From NCBI RefSeq assembly GCF_030864005.1, contig NZ_CP132976.1:806001-870000 (forward strand): 64,000 bases of DNA, in the 5' to 3' direction. The first letter of the stretch is position 1. Every line of letters starts with the position of its first letter. The DNA is from Achromobacter seleniivolatilans (GTDB taxonomy: Bacteria > Pseudomonadota > Gammaproteobacteria > Burkholderiales > Burkholderiaceae_B). Under the pieces are notes generated by a model, which was not told the origin of the DNA, searched no databases, and saw only the letters and a list, made by a program, of their open reading frames with translations. Below are positions 8,624 through 17,638 of the stretch, one piece after another. The translations under genes and the position numbers were made by a program.

Positions 8624-11190
8624 CAAACGATCTCCTCTGCGATGGGAATGACGCGTGACACGGCGGGCGCCGGGGTGGGGGCAGGACGGGGCTGACCGCG
8701 TTCCTGCACAAACTGGATGTCGGGGTCTGCGCTGCGATCGTTGACGAAGGTGCGGAAACGCTTGAGTTTTTCCGGGTCGTTGATCGCGTCCGCCCATTCG
8801 CATTCGTAGCGGTCCACCACCAGCTGCATCTGCGCGTCCAGCTCGGCGGCGAGGCCCAGGCTGTCGTCCAGCACCACGGCTTTCAAATAGTCCAGACCGC
8901 CTTCCAGTGATTCGCGCCAGACGGATGTGCGTTGCAGCTTGTCGGCGGTGCGGATGTAGAACATCAGCACGCGATCAATGGTGCGGATCAGGGTCTCGTC
9001 GTCCAGATCGGTTGCGAAGAGCTCGGCATGTCGCGGGCGCATGCCGCCGTTGCCGCATACATACAGGTTCCAGCCGTTTTCGGTGGCGATGACGCCAATG
9101 TCCTTGCTTTGCGCTTCGGCGCATTCACGCGTGCAGCCCGACACCGCGAACTTCAGCTTGTGAGGGGCGCGCAGGCCCTTGTAGCGATGCTCGATATCCA
9201 GCGCCATCTGCACGCTGTCCTGCACGCCATAGCGGCACCATGTGCTGCCTACACACGACTTCACCGTGCGTGTGGATTTTCCGTAGGCGTGCCCGGTTTC
9301 AAAGCCGGCGGCGATCAGCTCGGCCCAGATGTCGGGCAGTTCGTGCAGTTGCGCGCCGAACAGGTCGATGCGCTGGCCGCCCGTTATCTTCGTGTAGAGC
9401 TTGTATTTCTTGGCAACCGCGCCAATGGCGATCAGGCCGTCGGGCGTAATCTCGCCGGCAGGGATGCGAGGCACCACGGAATAGGTGCCGTTCTTTTGCA
9501 TGTTCGCCATAAAGGTGTCGTTGGTGTCTTGCAACGGCACCAGATTCGGATTCTGAATCGGGCGGTTCCAGCACGACGCCAGGATCGAGCCCACGACAGG
9601 TTTGCAGATGTCGCAGCCCACGTGGCCGCGGCCATGGCTGGCCAGCAGGGCTTCAAACGTTTCGATGCCGCCCACGCGCACGATGTCGTAGAGTTCGCGG
9701 CGGGTGTAGGCAAAGTGTTCGCACAGGCTCTTGTCCACGGCTACGCCACGGCAGGCCAGTTCATGCTCCACCACTTGTTTGAGCAGGCTGGCGCAGCCGC
9801 CGCAACCCGCGGCCGCCTTGGTGCAGCTTTTGACGCCCGCCAAGTCAGTGCAGCCGCCGTCGATGGCCGCGCTGACCGCGCCTTTGCTGACGTTGTGACA
9901 GGAGCAAATGGTGGCCGTGGCGGGCAGGGCATCCACGCCGAGTTTGGGCGCGCCCTTGCCCAGCGGCAGGATCAGGCTGGCGGGGTCTGCCGGGGGTGCG
10001 ATGCCGTTCTGCGCGTATTGCAGCAGCGTGTCGTAATAGCTGTTGTCGCCCACCAGCACGGCGCCCAGTACACGCTTGCCGTCTTCGGACACCACCAGGC
10101 GGCGGTAGCCAGATCCGGCTTCGTCGATGTAGCGGTAGCTGCGTGCGCCGGGCGTGGCGCCATGGGCATCGCCGATGGAACCCACGTCCACGCCCAGCAG
10201 CTTGAGCTTGGTGGACATATCGGCGCCGGTAAAGGCTTGAACCGCCACGCCGCACAGCTCGGCCGCAACGATCCGGGCCATTTGATAACCCGGCGCCACC
10301 AGACCGAACACGCTGCCGTTCCAGGCTGCGCATTCGCCGATGGCGTAAATGTGTTCATCGCTCGTCAGGCACAAATCATTGATGGCGACCCCGCCGCGTT
10401 CGGCCAGCGCCAGCCCCGCCTTGCGTGCCAGTGCCACCTGCGGGCGTATGCCAGCCGAAAACACGATCAAATCGGTTTCCAGCGGCGCGCCTTCGGCAAA
10501 GCGCATGCGGTAGCGGTACTGCGTGCCGGGTTTGATGTCTTGAGTGGAGCGGGACAAATGCACGCTGACGCCCAGCGCTTCGATGCGGGCCTTGAGCGCC
10601 GCGCCGCCTTGTTCATCCAATTGCACCGGCATCAGACGCGGCGCAAACTCCACCACGTGCGCTTCCAGATTCAGCGACCTCAGCGCGTTGGCGGCTTCCA
10701 GCCCCAGCAGGCCGCCGCCCACCACCACGCCGCGCCGCGCGCCGTTGGCGGCTTCTCGGATCAGGTCCAGGTCGTCGATGGTGCGATACACCAGCCGCGA
10801 CGCGCCTTGCGCACCCGCGATGGGGGGCACGAACGGAAACGACCCGGTCGCCAACACCAGCTTGTCGTACGCCATACGTCCGTTTGACGTCACGACTTCC
10901 TGCGTGTGGCGGTCGATCTCCAACACTGGGATTCCCAGGTGCAGAGTGAGCCTGTCTTGTTCATAGAACGCGGCGTCGCTCATCGCCATTGATTCCGCGT
11001 CGCGCCCGTTCAGGTATTCGGACAGATGAACGCGGTCGTAGGCCCGGCGGCTTTCTTCGCCGTACACGTGTATGCGGTAGCGTTCCAGCGCGCCGTGGGC
11101 GATCAACTGCTCGACGCAATGGTGTCCGACCATGCCGTTGCCGATCACGACGAGCGTCTGCAAGGAATCGGTAGTGGCCGCTGCTTTCAT
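8623..11190 (-). CDS. nirB: Nitrite reductase (NADH) large subunit
   Basis: The protein has 855 residues, close to E. coli NirB (847). It has an FAD-binding motif (VVIGNGMVGHHC, residues 14-25), an NADH-binding motif (GVVVGGGLLGLEAA, 154-167), a BFD-type [2Fe-2S] domain with C429, C431, C463 and C466, and the siroheme/[4Fe-4S] ligands C646, C652, C686 and C690 (CVGSTWC and CTREC). It reduces nitrite to ammonium with NADH in the cytoplasm. The start at 11190 is preceded by GGGGAT; an upstream in-frame start at 11226 falls in the leader hairpin. It is the first gene of the six-gene operon. Confidence 0.96.
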   Translation of the reverse strand: MKAAATTDSLQTLVVIGNGMVGHHCVEQLIAHGALERYRIHVYGEESRRAYDRVHLSEYLNGRDAESMAMSDAAFYEQDRLTLHLGIPVLEIDRHTQEVVTSNGRMAYDKLVLATGSFPFVPPIAGAQGASRLVYRTIDDLDLIREAANGARRGVVVGGGLLGLEAANALRSLNLEAHVVEFAPRLMPVQLDEQGGAALKARIEALGVSVHLSRSTQDIKPGTQYRYRMRFAEGAPLETDLIVFSAGIRPQVALARKAGLALAERGGVAINDLCLTSDEHIYAIGECAAWNGSVFGLVAPGYQMARIVAAELCGVAVQAFTGADMSTKLKLLGVDVGSIGDAHGATPGARSYRYIDEAGSGYRRLVVSEDGKRVLGAVLVGDNSYYDTLLQYAQNGIAPPADPASLILPLGKGAPKLGVDALPATATICSCHNVSKGAVSAAIDGGCTDLAGVKSCTKAAAGCGGCASLLKQVVEHELACRGVAVDKSLCEHFAYTRRELYDIVRVGGIETFEALLASHGRGHVGCDICKPVVGSILASCWNRPIQNPNLVPLQDTNDTFMANMQKNGTYSVVPRIPAGEITPDGLIAIGAVAKKYKLYTKITGGQRIDLFGAQLHELPDIWAELIAAGFETGHAYGKSTRTVKSCVGSTWCRYGVQDSVQMALDIEHRYKGLRAPHKLKFAVSGCTRECAEAQSKDIGVIATENGWNLYVCGNGGMRPRHAELFATDLDDETLIRTIDRVLMFYIRTADKLQRTSVWRESLEGGLDYLKAVVLDDSLGLAAELDAQMQLVVDRYECEWADAINDPEKLKRFRTFVNDRSADPDIQFVQERGQPRPAPTPAPAVSRVIPIAEEIV

Positions 11191-11225
11191 GGATATCCCC
11201 AGGCTTGAATGGATTTCAAAAGGCA

Positions 11226-11260
11226 AAAGGCGCCCTCGACCTTTCGGTCGGGGCGCCTTT
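11226..11260 (-). terminator. Terminator-like hairpin in the nirB leader (candidate attenuator)
   Basis: AAAGGCGCCC plus CGACC (with one bulged base) pairs with GGTCG plus GGGCGCCTTT across a TTTC loop, giving a stem of about 15 bp. On the minus strand the stem is followed by a short T-run (CCTTTTGCCTTTTG). It lies between the sigma-54 promoter (11313-11328) and the nirB start at 11190, so a terminator here would cut off the whole operon unless relieved. The ANTAR protein encoded at the operon's end is the natural antiterminator. Confidence 0.72.
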
Positions 11261-11312
11261 GCCGGTACTGCTCAAGTTGTGGTGCGTGCCTTGCGGCCTG
11301 CATGAACACTTA

Positions 11313-11328
11313 AGCAAAGACCGTGCCA
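11313..11328 (-). promoter_or_regulatory. Sigma-54 (RpoN) -24/-12 promoter of the nirB operon
   Basis: On the minus strand the sequence reads TGGCAC-GGTCT-TTGCT, an exact fit to the sigma-54 consensus TGGCAC-N5-TTGCW. Transcription would start near 11301-11303, giving a leader of about 110 nt before nirB that contains the hairpin at 11226-11260. Sigma-54 dependence implies an NtrC-type activator and nitrogen control. I saw no convincing enhancer site in 11329-11509, which otherwise holds no recognisable feature. Confidence 0.82.
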
Positions 11329-11509
11329 GGAATGCGATCACCGCTGCGTGCAGCGAATAACGCACCTGGTTTCATAGGGGGATTGAGGCGGCGGGAAATG
11401 GGAAAACCGGTTGAGGACATCGGGTGCGCAGGGGCCGCAATGCCTCAAACCGGTGCAAGGCGCTGTGCGCGGCGCACTGATCTGGCGCAGCGCAGCATCG
11501 TTGTGCCGG

Positions 11510-12733
11510 TCAGCTGTAACCCGATGGCACGGGGAATTGGCCATTCAGCAGCCAATTGCCCAGCGCCACACGCTTGTGGTCCAGCGGATCATGCAGGCTG
11601 TGTACGCGGATATTGCGCCAGTAGCGGTCCAGCCCGGTGCTGGATAGCGTGGCGCTTGCGCCTGCCTGATCGAAGATGTTGCTGGCAATGTGCAGGCCCG
11701 CATCGGCGGCGCTCAAGCGTGCTTGGGCAATTTCCAAAGCCAGCTGGCCGCGTTCATCGGCGGTCAGCGCATCGCCGCGATCCCAGGCGGCCTGCAAGGC
11801 AAGCGCCGCATCCTGCGTCAGCGCGCGGGCCCCGCGATAGCGCGTCCAGTATTCGCCAAAGCGCAGTTGCAGAAGCGAATCTTCCAGCACGGCTTTTTCT
11901 CCGAGGCTTGGCCAGGGGCGGCGCCGCTGGCCAATGTAGTCCAGCCCCTGAGCCAAAGCGCCTTCGGTGTTGCCCAGGTAAATCTCCGCCAGGATCAACT
12001 GCGCCAGGCAGGCCCTGAGCGTGTGGCGCGGCAGGCGGGCAGCGGCGGGCTGTCCGGGTTCCCAGCCCAACAGCTCGTCGTTTTCGACCTTGACGCGGTC
12101 AAAGCGCACCGTGCCGCTGTCTGTCTGGCGCTGCCCGATGGCGTCCCAGTCATGCAAGACTTCGATGCCGTGTCGCTTGGTTGGCACGGCAAGAAAAATT
12201 CGGCCCTCTGCTTGGGCGGGATGGGCAACGTTGATGATCAATCCGTCGGAGTCTGCCGACCCCGAGCAAAACATGCGTTCACCGTCCAGAAAATAGCGCC
12301 CATTTTCATAGAGCAGGCGCAAGCGCGTGTCGCGGTCGTTGGTGGCGTTGCCCCAGAACCAGCCGGCTGCGGTGTGCTCGTGAAAGCGGCGCTGTTGCGC
12401 TGGCGTGCCAAACAGCGTCAGCGTTTCCACCTGCAAGTGCTGAAACGCAAACAAATGGGCCAGCGAACTGTCCGCCGACGCCAGATGGCGCACGATCCGC
12501 AGGACGGCAGGTAATGATTCGGCGGGGCGGCCATCGGGGCCCGGCACCCGTAAAGTCAGCAGGCCGCTGTCGCGGATGGCCTGACGCTCGGCCAAGGCCG
12601 TCCCGCCTTGCTTGTCGCGGGCGATGGCGGTGGCGGCAAGCGTGGCGGCCAAGGCGTCCACCGCTTGCTGCCTGGGGCCGAAGTCGTAGCCGAACAGATT
12701 GCGTTCGGAAACGGGTACATAGGGAGCGGTCAT
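11510..12733 (-). CDS. Acyl-CoA dehydrogenase-fold flavin oxidoreductase (SfnB/DszC-like)
   Basis: This protein of 407 residues has the acyl-CoA dehydrogenase fold: an N-terminal helical domain, a central beta domain (GWFWGNATNDRDTRLRL, then GTVRFDRVKVENDELLGW) and a C-terminal helical bundle (ALAQGLDYIGQRRRPWP). The family also includes flavin-dependent monooxygenases that cleave C-S bonds (DszC, SfnC) and the sulfur-acquisition oxidoreductase SfnB. The adjoining sulfonate-type ABC transporter favours a sulfur-acquisition role over fatty-acid oxidation, but that is inference. The start at 12733 was chosen because the upstream extension overlaps the neighbouring gene. Confidence 0.78.
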   Translation of the reverse strand: MTAPYVPVSERNLFGYDFGPRQQAVDALAATLAATAIARDKQGGTALAERQAIRDSGLLTLRVPGPDGRPAESLPAVLRIVRHLASADSSLAHLFAFQHLQVETLTLFGTPAQQRRFHEHTAAGWFWGNATNDRDTRLRLLYENGRYFLDGERMFCSGSADSDGLIINVAHPAQAEGRIFLAVPTKRHGIEVLHDWDAIGQRQTDSGTVRFDRVKVENDELLGWEPGQPAAARLPRHTLRACLAQLILAEIYLGNTEGALAQGLDYIGQRRRPWPSLGEKAVLEDSLLQLRFGEYWTRYRGARALTQDAALALQAAWDRGDALTADERGQLALEIAQARLSAADAGLHIASNIFDQAGASATLSSTGLDRYWRNIRVHSLHDPLDHKRVALGNWLLNGQFPVPSGYS

Positions 12734-12782
12734 CGTCGGTCCTTGAGATTGAAGTTGTGGGGGCGCATGGCAAGGCGGCCGA

Positions 12783-14468
12783 TCAGGACAGGTAGGCGCC
12801 CAGATCGCCGTGCACGAGCTGTCCGCCCACAAAGGTCAGATGGGCGTGGATGTCGTGCAATGCCTCATCCGGCACGGTCAGCGGGTCGGCGCTCAACACG
12901 GCAAGGTCAGCCAGCTTTCCGGCTTCCAGCGTGCCCTTGCGGCCTTCTTCGTAACTCAACCAAGCGCCATGCGAGGTGATCAGTTGCAATGCTTGCCAAC
13001 GGGACAGGCGCTGCGCCGGCCCGATGACGCGGCCAGTGGTTCTTTCCTGCCGGACGACGCTGGCCCACACGGCATAAAAGGGGTTGACCGGGATGTTGTC
13101 GCTGCCCGCCGACACCGGGAAACCCGCTTCCAGCAAGGTCTTGAGCGGCATGAATCCGTTGCCGCCATTGGGTGCGTCCACCTTGGGCGCGCCGTTCTTC
13201 CACACCGTGTACAGCGGGTTTGTGGTGATGAAGATGCCCAGCCGGCGCATGCGCAAGATGTCTTCGGCGGTCACATTGCCTATGTGTTCCACCACCCAGC
13301 GGCGGCCCGCCAGCGGATACTGGCGGTCGATGGCTTCAAACACGTCCAGCACTTCAGTCAGGCGGTCATCAACCACCGAGTGCACGCGCAAGTTGTGCCG
13401 CGCCGCGCCTTCGGCGTAGTAGCGGTAGTCGTCGATGGTGTTGTGCCATTCGACGAAACCGGCCCAGCCGGTATTGGGCAGCGCCCGGCGGGAGGCTGCG
13501 GCCGACTCGGGCGCGCCGCCCAGCCCCAGGTTGATACCGCCGATACGCAGGTAGTCGTCGCCCAAGCCGACGCCGCGCGCGTAGGCGTAGCTGTCGCGAA
13601 GAAAAACGTCGGCGTCGTCGCGCGTCCAGGACGGGCTGATGCACAGGCGGCTGCGCATCGTCAGCCCGCCGTCTTCCCAAAGCTGGCGGTACACCGACAG
13701 CGTCTGCGGCGCCGAGCCGTGGCCTTCGTAGACGCTGGTCGTGCCGTAAGCGTGATAGATCTGCTGCGAACGGCGCAGGCCTTCCAGGCGGTCGTCGAAC
13801 GAGAACGCCGGGACGGCGCTGAGCAAATCAAATTCCAGCATCGGCCGTTTATTGGTCTCGATGATGTTGCCCGTCAGCTCGCCATTGGCCGCGCGCACCA
13901 GTTCGATTCCCTGACAGCAGGGCCGACTGGCGCCGTCCAGGTGGTTGTGGCGCAAGGCCAGGGAATTCAGCGCGCTGTGGCCGGGGGGCGCGCCCCAGTT
14001 GCCGAACAAGCCAGGAATGTAGACGGGATGCTCGGGCGCCACGGCGTCCAGTTCTAGCCGGTTGGGCATGCGGCCTTCGGCAAGATTGGACGGGCCGCCG
14101 AAGTAGTAGGGCGGTTGCCCAACGGGCATGGTGATGATCCATGCGCCCTTGGGCCGGCGCGCGGCTTCCTTCCGGATCACGTCCAGCACATCGCCAATCG
14201 TGCGCGCATGCGCAAGCGACGGGCGCAAGGTCTTCAGGCCCTCGCGCTCCATGTGCGCGTGGCCGTCGATGAAGCCCGGCGTTACCGTCTGGCCTTGCAA
14301 GTCCACCAACTGCGTTTCTGGACCGGCCAGCGCCAGCACCTCATCATTGGCGCCAACTCGCAGGATCAATCCGCCCGAAATTGCCAGCGCCTGGGCGCTA
14401 GGCTGGACCGGGTTCATCGTGATGATGCGGGCGTTATGCAGAATCCGTTCAACAGCCTTGCGCGTCAT
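12783..14468 (-). CDS. Amidohydrolase family protein (YtcJ-like)
   Basis: This 561-residue metal-dependent hydrolase has the N-terminal HxH metal motif (GFIDGHAHME, H70 and H72), a long TIM-barrel body and late family motifs (HIGNVTAEDIL, SAGSDNIPVNPF, GTLEAGKLADLAVLSADPL). YtcJ-like proteins hydrolyse amide or related C-N bonds of mostly unknown substrates. The ATG overlaps the stop of the ABC receptor gene upstream by 4 nt (ATGA), so it belongs to the transport operon and probably acts on the imported compound or a product of it. Confidence 0.87.
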   Translation of the reverse strand: MTRKAVERILHNARIITMNPVQPSAQALAISGGLILRVGANDEVLALAGPETQLVDLQGQTVTPGFIDGHAHMEREGLKTLRPSLAHARTIGDVLDVIRKEAARRPKGAWIITMPVGQPPYYFGGPSNLAEGRMPNRLELDAVAPEHPVYIPGLFGNWGAPPGHSALNSLALRHNHLDGASRPCCQGIELVRAANGELTGNIIETNKRPMLEFDLLSAVPAFSFDDRLEGLRRSQQIYHAYGTTSVYEGHGSAPQTLSVYRQLWEDGGLTMRSRLCISPSWTRDDADVFLRDSYAYARGVGLGDDYLRIGGINLGLGGAPESAAASRRALPNTGWAGFVEWHNTIDDYRYYAEGAARHNLRVHSVVDDRLTEVLDVFEAIDRQYPLAGRRWVVEHIGNVTAEDILRMRRLGIFITTNPLYTVWKNGAPKVDAPNGGNGFMPLKTLLEAGFPVSAGSDNIPVNPFYAVWASVVRQERTTGRVIGPAQRLSRWQALQLITSHGAWLSYEEGRKGTLEAGKLADLAVLSADPLTVPDEALHDIHAHLTFVGGQLVHGDLGAYLS

Positions 14469-15478
14469 AGTTTCACGCGGGCAGGCGCAACGGCGGCCAA
14501 GGCGCTTTTGTCGATCAGCCCCGCGTAGAGCGCGCGCAGGTCGCCATTGGCGGGCGGCTGGGCGATCTTTTCGGCAATGGCCCATTCGGCGTTCGCCACC
14601 AGATCATCGATCAGGCGGGGCGCAAGTTGAACTTCCGTGTGATTGCGTTGCAGCCCATTGCGCGACGCGTCCAGCGACCCCTTGGTGCGCTCGGCCAGCA
14701 CAGACACCGCGCGTTCGAAGTCATTCTTGAACACGGCTTCTGCGTCGATCAGTGCGCGCACTGCGGCTTGCAGCGCAGCGGGTTTGGCCTTTGCGGTCTG
14801 CTCGTTGGTGATGAGCAGGAAATGGCTGGTATAGACCTTTTCCACGCCGTCCGTGCTGAGTACATGCACGTTGCCCTTGCCTTCTTGTTTGGCGGCGGCG
14901 TCAGCGGCCCACCAGTCCCAATTGAAGGCATCGATACTGCCCTGCGCAAGCGCGGTGACCATTTCCTGCGGACGCAGATTGATGATCTGCACGTCCTTGG
15001 GTGTCAGGCCGTGCAGCTTCAGATATTGGTTCAGATAGAAATGGCCGGCCGATCCGTAAAAGGTGCCGATGCGTTTGCCGCGCAGGTCGGCGGGCACGTT
15101 GACGCCCTTGTCCTTACGCGCGGCCACCAGCATCTGCGTAGATGAATTCGCAAACTCCGCGAACACCACAGGCTTGTGGCCTTGCAGCGCCGCCAGCGCG
15201 ACCACGCTATCGGTGGTGGTGGCAAAGTCGGCCTTGCCCGCCAGCACCGCTTCGGCGGTCAAGCGGCCCGACGTGAAGTGCGTGGTGCTGGCATCCAGGC
15301 CATTCTTTGCCCACAGCGATCCGGCATCGGCCACGAAGGGCACCGCCCAGCTGTGTCCTTCGCTTTCGGCGATGGAAACCGGAATGCCTGCGGCATGCGC
15401 CAGGCGCAGCCCCGAGGTGCCGGTCAACAGCGCCAGGGCGGTCAAGCTTTGGGTGGCCAGAAAACGACGACGATCCAT
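14465..15478 (-). CDS. ABC transporter substrate-binding protein (SsuA/TauA/NrtA type)
   Basis: This periplasmic receptor of 337 residues has a Tat-like leader (MDRRRFLATQ) with probable cleavage near residues 29-31 (LAHAAG). The body carries family stretches such as ADFATTTDSVVALAALQGH, LRGKRIGTFYGSAGHFYL and QGSIDAFNWDWWAADA. Relatives bind sulfonates, taurine, nitrate or pyrimidine precursors. The permease and ATPase genes lie immediately upstream (15555-17235). The oxidoreductase at 11510 makes a sulfonate or other organosulfur ligand the best guess. Confidence 0.85.
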   Translation of the reverse strand: MDRRRFLATQSLTALALLTGTSGLRLAHAAGIPVSIAESEGHSWAVPFVADAGSLWAKNGLDASTTHFTSGRLTAEAVLAGKADFATTTDSVVALAALQGHKPVVFAEFANSSTQMLVAARKDKGVNVPADLRGKRIGTFYGSAGHFYLNQYLKLHGLTPKDVQIINLRPQEMVTALAQGSIDAFNWDWWAADAAAKQEGKGNVHVLSTDGVEKVYTSHFLLITNEQTAKAKPAALQAAVRALIDAEAVFKNDFERAVSVLAERTKGSLDASRNGLQRNHTEVQLAPRLIDDLVANAEWAIAEKIAQPPANGDLRALYAGLIDKSALAAVAPARVKL

Positions 15479-15554
15479 AACGGTAATTCCTGAAAGAGAG
15501 GGAGGCGTCAGCGTCCCGGATTGCGATAAGAAGAAGAGCACTGGGGAAGCCGCG

Positions 15555-16406
15555 TCAGCGATTGCCCAGGTACCAGGGGAACAACTTGCGCAGCAGCGTC
15601 ACGAAAAACTGATCGGCCAAAAAACCAAGCGCGCCCAGATAGAGCAGGCCGACGATCATCATGTCGATGCGAAACACCAGGTGCGAATACGAGATCAGGA
15701 ATCCCAACCCTTGCTCCGCGCCCGCCAGCTCGGCGGCCACCAGCACCACGAACGACAGCGACGTCGCTTGGCGCAAGCCTGCGAAGACGAAGGGCAATGC
15801 AGCGGGTAGCGACACCAGAAACATCAGTTGCAGGCGGTTCGCGCCCATGGTGCTGGCCGAGCGCTGATAGGATTCGGGTACGTTCTGAATGCCGATGAAG
15901 GTGTTTACCCACACAGGAAAGAACACCCCCCAAGCGATCAGCACGATCTTCGCGATATCGCCCAGCCCCAGCCAGACGATGGCCAGCGGCACAATGGCGA
16001 TCACCGGAATGGACCGCAGTCCGTGCAACACCGGATCACTGAAGTGACGCATCTTTATTCCTGCACCGGTCAGAACGCCAAGCAAAATGCCGGCGCTGGC
16101 GCCGATTGCAAATCCAGCCAGTACGCGGCCCAGGCTGGCCCATACATGAGGCCAGATTTCACCGTCCACGGTCATCGTCCAAAACGTATGCGCCACGGCG
16201 GTGGGCGGCGGAAACATCAGCGGATTGACGCCGGGAATCAGGCGCGGCGCGGCCTCCCAAAGCAGCAGAAAAACCAGCAGGCCGGCCAGACCCAGCATCA
16301 GCCGGGACCTGCGCTCGCCGCGCAGGCGGTCCTTGCGCGCTTGTATGACTTGCCGTTCCAGATCGGCGCGCTGCGCGTTTGGCATAGGAATGGATTGCTC
16401 AGACAT
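15555..16406 (-). CDS. ABC transporter permease (SsuC/TauC type)
   Basis: This 283-residue inner-membrane protein has about six hydrophobic helices after a charged cytoplasmic N-terminus. The EAA-loop region that contacts the ATPase is visible (GIQNVPESYQRSASTMGAN, then LPAALPFVFAGLRQATSLSF). The start at 16406 lies inside the end of the ATPase gene, an 8-nt overlap, so translation is coupled. It forms the import channel with the ATPase at 16399 and the receptor at 14465. Confidence 0.9.
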   Translation of the reverse strand: MSEQSIPMPNAQRADLERQVIQARKDRLRGERRSRLMLGLAGLLVFLLLWEAAPRLIPGVNPLMFPPPTAVAHTFWTMTVDGEIWPHVWASLGRVLAGFAIGASAGILLGVLTGAGIKMRHFSDPVLHGLRSIPVIAIVPLAIVWLGLGDIAKIVLIAWGVFFPVWVNTFIGIQNVPESYQRSASTMGANRLQLMFLVSLPAALPFVFAGLRQATSLSFVVLVAAELAGAEQGLGFLISYSHLVFRIDMMIVGLLYLGALGFLADQFFVTLLRKLFPWYLGNR

Positions 16407-17235
16407 GGCTCGCGAACGCCTCTGAGATCTGCGAGTAGTACGCGCCAAATTCAGGACTCTCGCGGTGGCGGGGGTAGTCCAGATCCACGTCCACGATGTT
16501 CTTGATTTGGCCGGGATGCGAACTCATGATCACCACGCGTTGGCCCAGGAATATCGCTTCTTCAATGTTGTGCGTGATGAAGAACACGGTGATGCCCAGT
16601 TCTTTCCAAAGCTTGACGAGTTCGTCTTGCAGCATTGAACGCGTCAGCGCATCAATGGCGGCGAATGGCTCGTCCATCAGCAGTAACTGAGGTTTGGTCG
16701 CCAGCGCGCGGGCCACAGCGATGCGCTGGCGCATGCCGCCGGACAGCTCAAATGGATATTGCTCCGCCACGCGTGACAGGCCCACCAGCGCCAAAAGGCG
16801 TTTGGCCTCGGCGTGGCGCGACGCGCGATCCATGCCGGCCAGCCGCAGGCCGAATTCCACGTTGCGGATGGCGGTCAGCCACGGGAACAGCGCGTACTCC
16901 TGAAACACCACGCCCCGGTCAGGCCCCGCGCCGCGCAAGGGTTTGCCGCGAAAATCCAGTTCGCCTTGGGACGGTGTGATGAAGCCTGCCAGCAAGTTCA
17001 GCAGTGTTGTCTTGCCACAGCCGCTGGCGCCGATGACGCACATGAACTCACCCGTGCGGATATCCAGGTCGACGCCGTCCAACGCCCAGTTCGCGCCTGT
17101 AGGCGTGGCATAGAGCTTGGACAGATTCCTGGCCCGGACCAATGTGCCGCCAGCGGCGTCATGCCGTGCGAGGGTCTGCGCCGGCAGGCGCAAGGCGCCG
17201 CTGCCGGCCGCGATCGTCGAATGAAAACTCGTCAT
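16399..17235 (-). CDS. ABC transporter ATP-binding protein (SsuB/TauB type)
   Basis: This ATPase of 278 residues has Walker A GASGCGKT at 69-76, a Q-loop in VVFQEYALFPW, signature LSGGMRQR, Walker B LLLMDEP and the switch histidine in FFITHNIEEA. It has an N-terminal extension of about 30 residues before the ABC domain. It is the first gene of the operon 17235-11510. The divergent LysR gene starts at 17639, leaving a 403-bp control region. Confidence 0.93.
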   Translation of the reverse strand: MTSFHSTIAAGSGALRLPAQTLARHDAAGGTLVRARNLSKLYATPTGANWALDGVDLDIRTGEFMCVIGASGCGKTTLLNLLAGFITPSQGELDFRGKPLRGAGPDRGVVFQEYALFPWLTAIRNVEFGLRLAGMDRASRHAEAKRLLALVGLSRVAEQYPFELSGGMRQRIAVARALATKPQLLLMDEPFAAIDALTRSMLQDELVKLWKELGITVFFITHNIEEAIFLGQRVVIMSSHPGQIKNIVDVDLDYPRHRESPEFGAYYSQISEAFASHV

Positions 17236-17638
17236 GATTTAGGGGCGTGATTGGCGCCGGATTTTGGTGACTGCGCGGCGTGCGTTATGGCCATGGGAGA
17301 TTTGTTTATTCCGGTTTGAAGCACATGCGGCAGCGCCGTGATGGCATTGATCAGCGGGCGTGTTATTAATGCGAACGCATCGATGCCTGTGCTTTCCTGC
17401 CGCGCATCCTGAATGGCGTGGCAAGGCCTGTCAACGCGGTGAAAACGGCATAAAGACATGCGCGAAATGAATATTCCGCCATGTTGGTTTGTCTAATTTT
17501 TTCTAACGTCGGCGAACTCGCCGTGTTTGACCGGCGTCGTTGAGTAAACGGATAAGACGCGCTGTCCGTAATCGGTGCTGCGGGATGCCGATTCCGTTTC
17601 CGCATGGTTTGTCATGCGGTATTCCCATAACTATTTAT
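17236..17638. other. Intergenic control region between ABC operon and lysR
   Basis: These 403 bp between divergent genes contain no convincing coding sequence. An AT-richer stretch before the LysR start (ATAACTATTTATATG) and the inverted repeat ATGCG-AA-CGCAT at 17369-17380 are the only motifs I can point to. Promoters for both directions and a LysR operator are expected here, but I cannot place them with confidence. Confidence 0.4.

Noticed and set aside
8932..10887. A 651-codon antisense frame over nirB
   Set aside because: Same compositional artefact; the protein shows no domains, and nirB is fully conserved on the other strand.
11261..11312. ANTAR-type hexaloop stems in the nirB leader
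   Set aside because: I could not find two small stems with six-base loops bearing the expected A and G; only weak 3-bp pairings were seen.
11329..11400. NtrC enhancer-like site (TGCAC...GGTG) upstream of the nirB promoter
   Set aside because: The half-sites have the wrong spacing (5 rather than 6 bp) and lie too close to the -24 element to be convincing.
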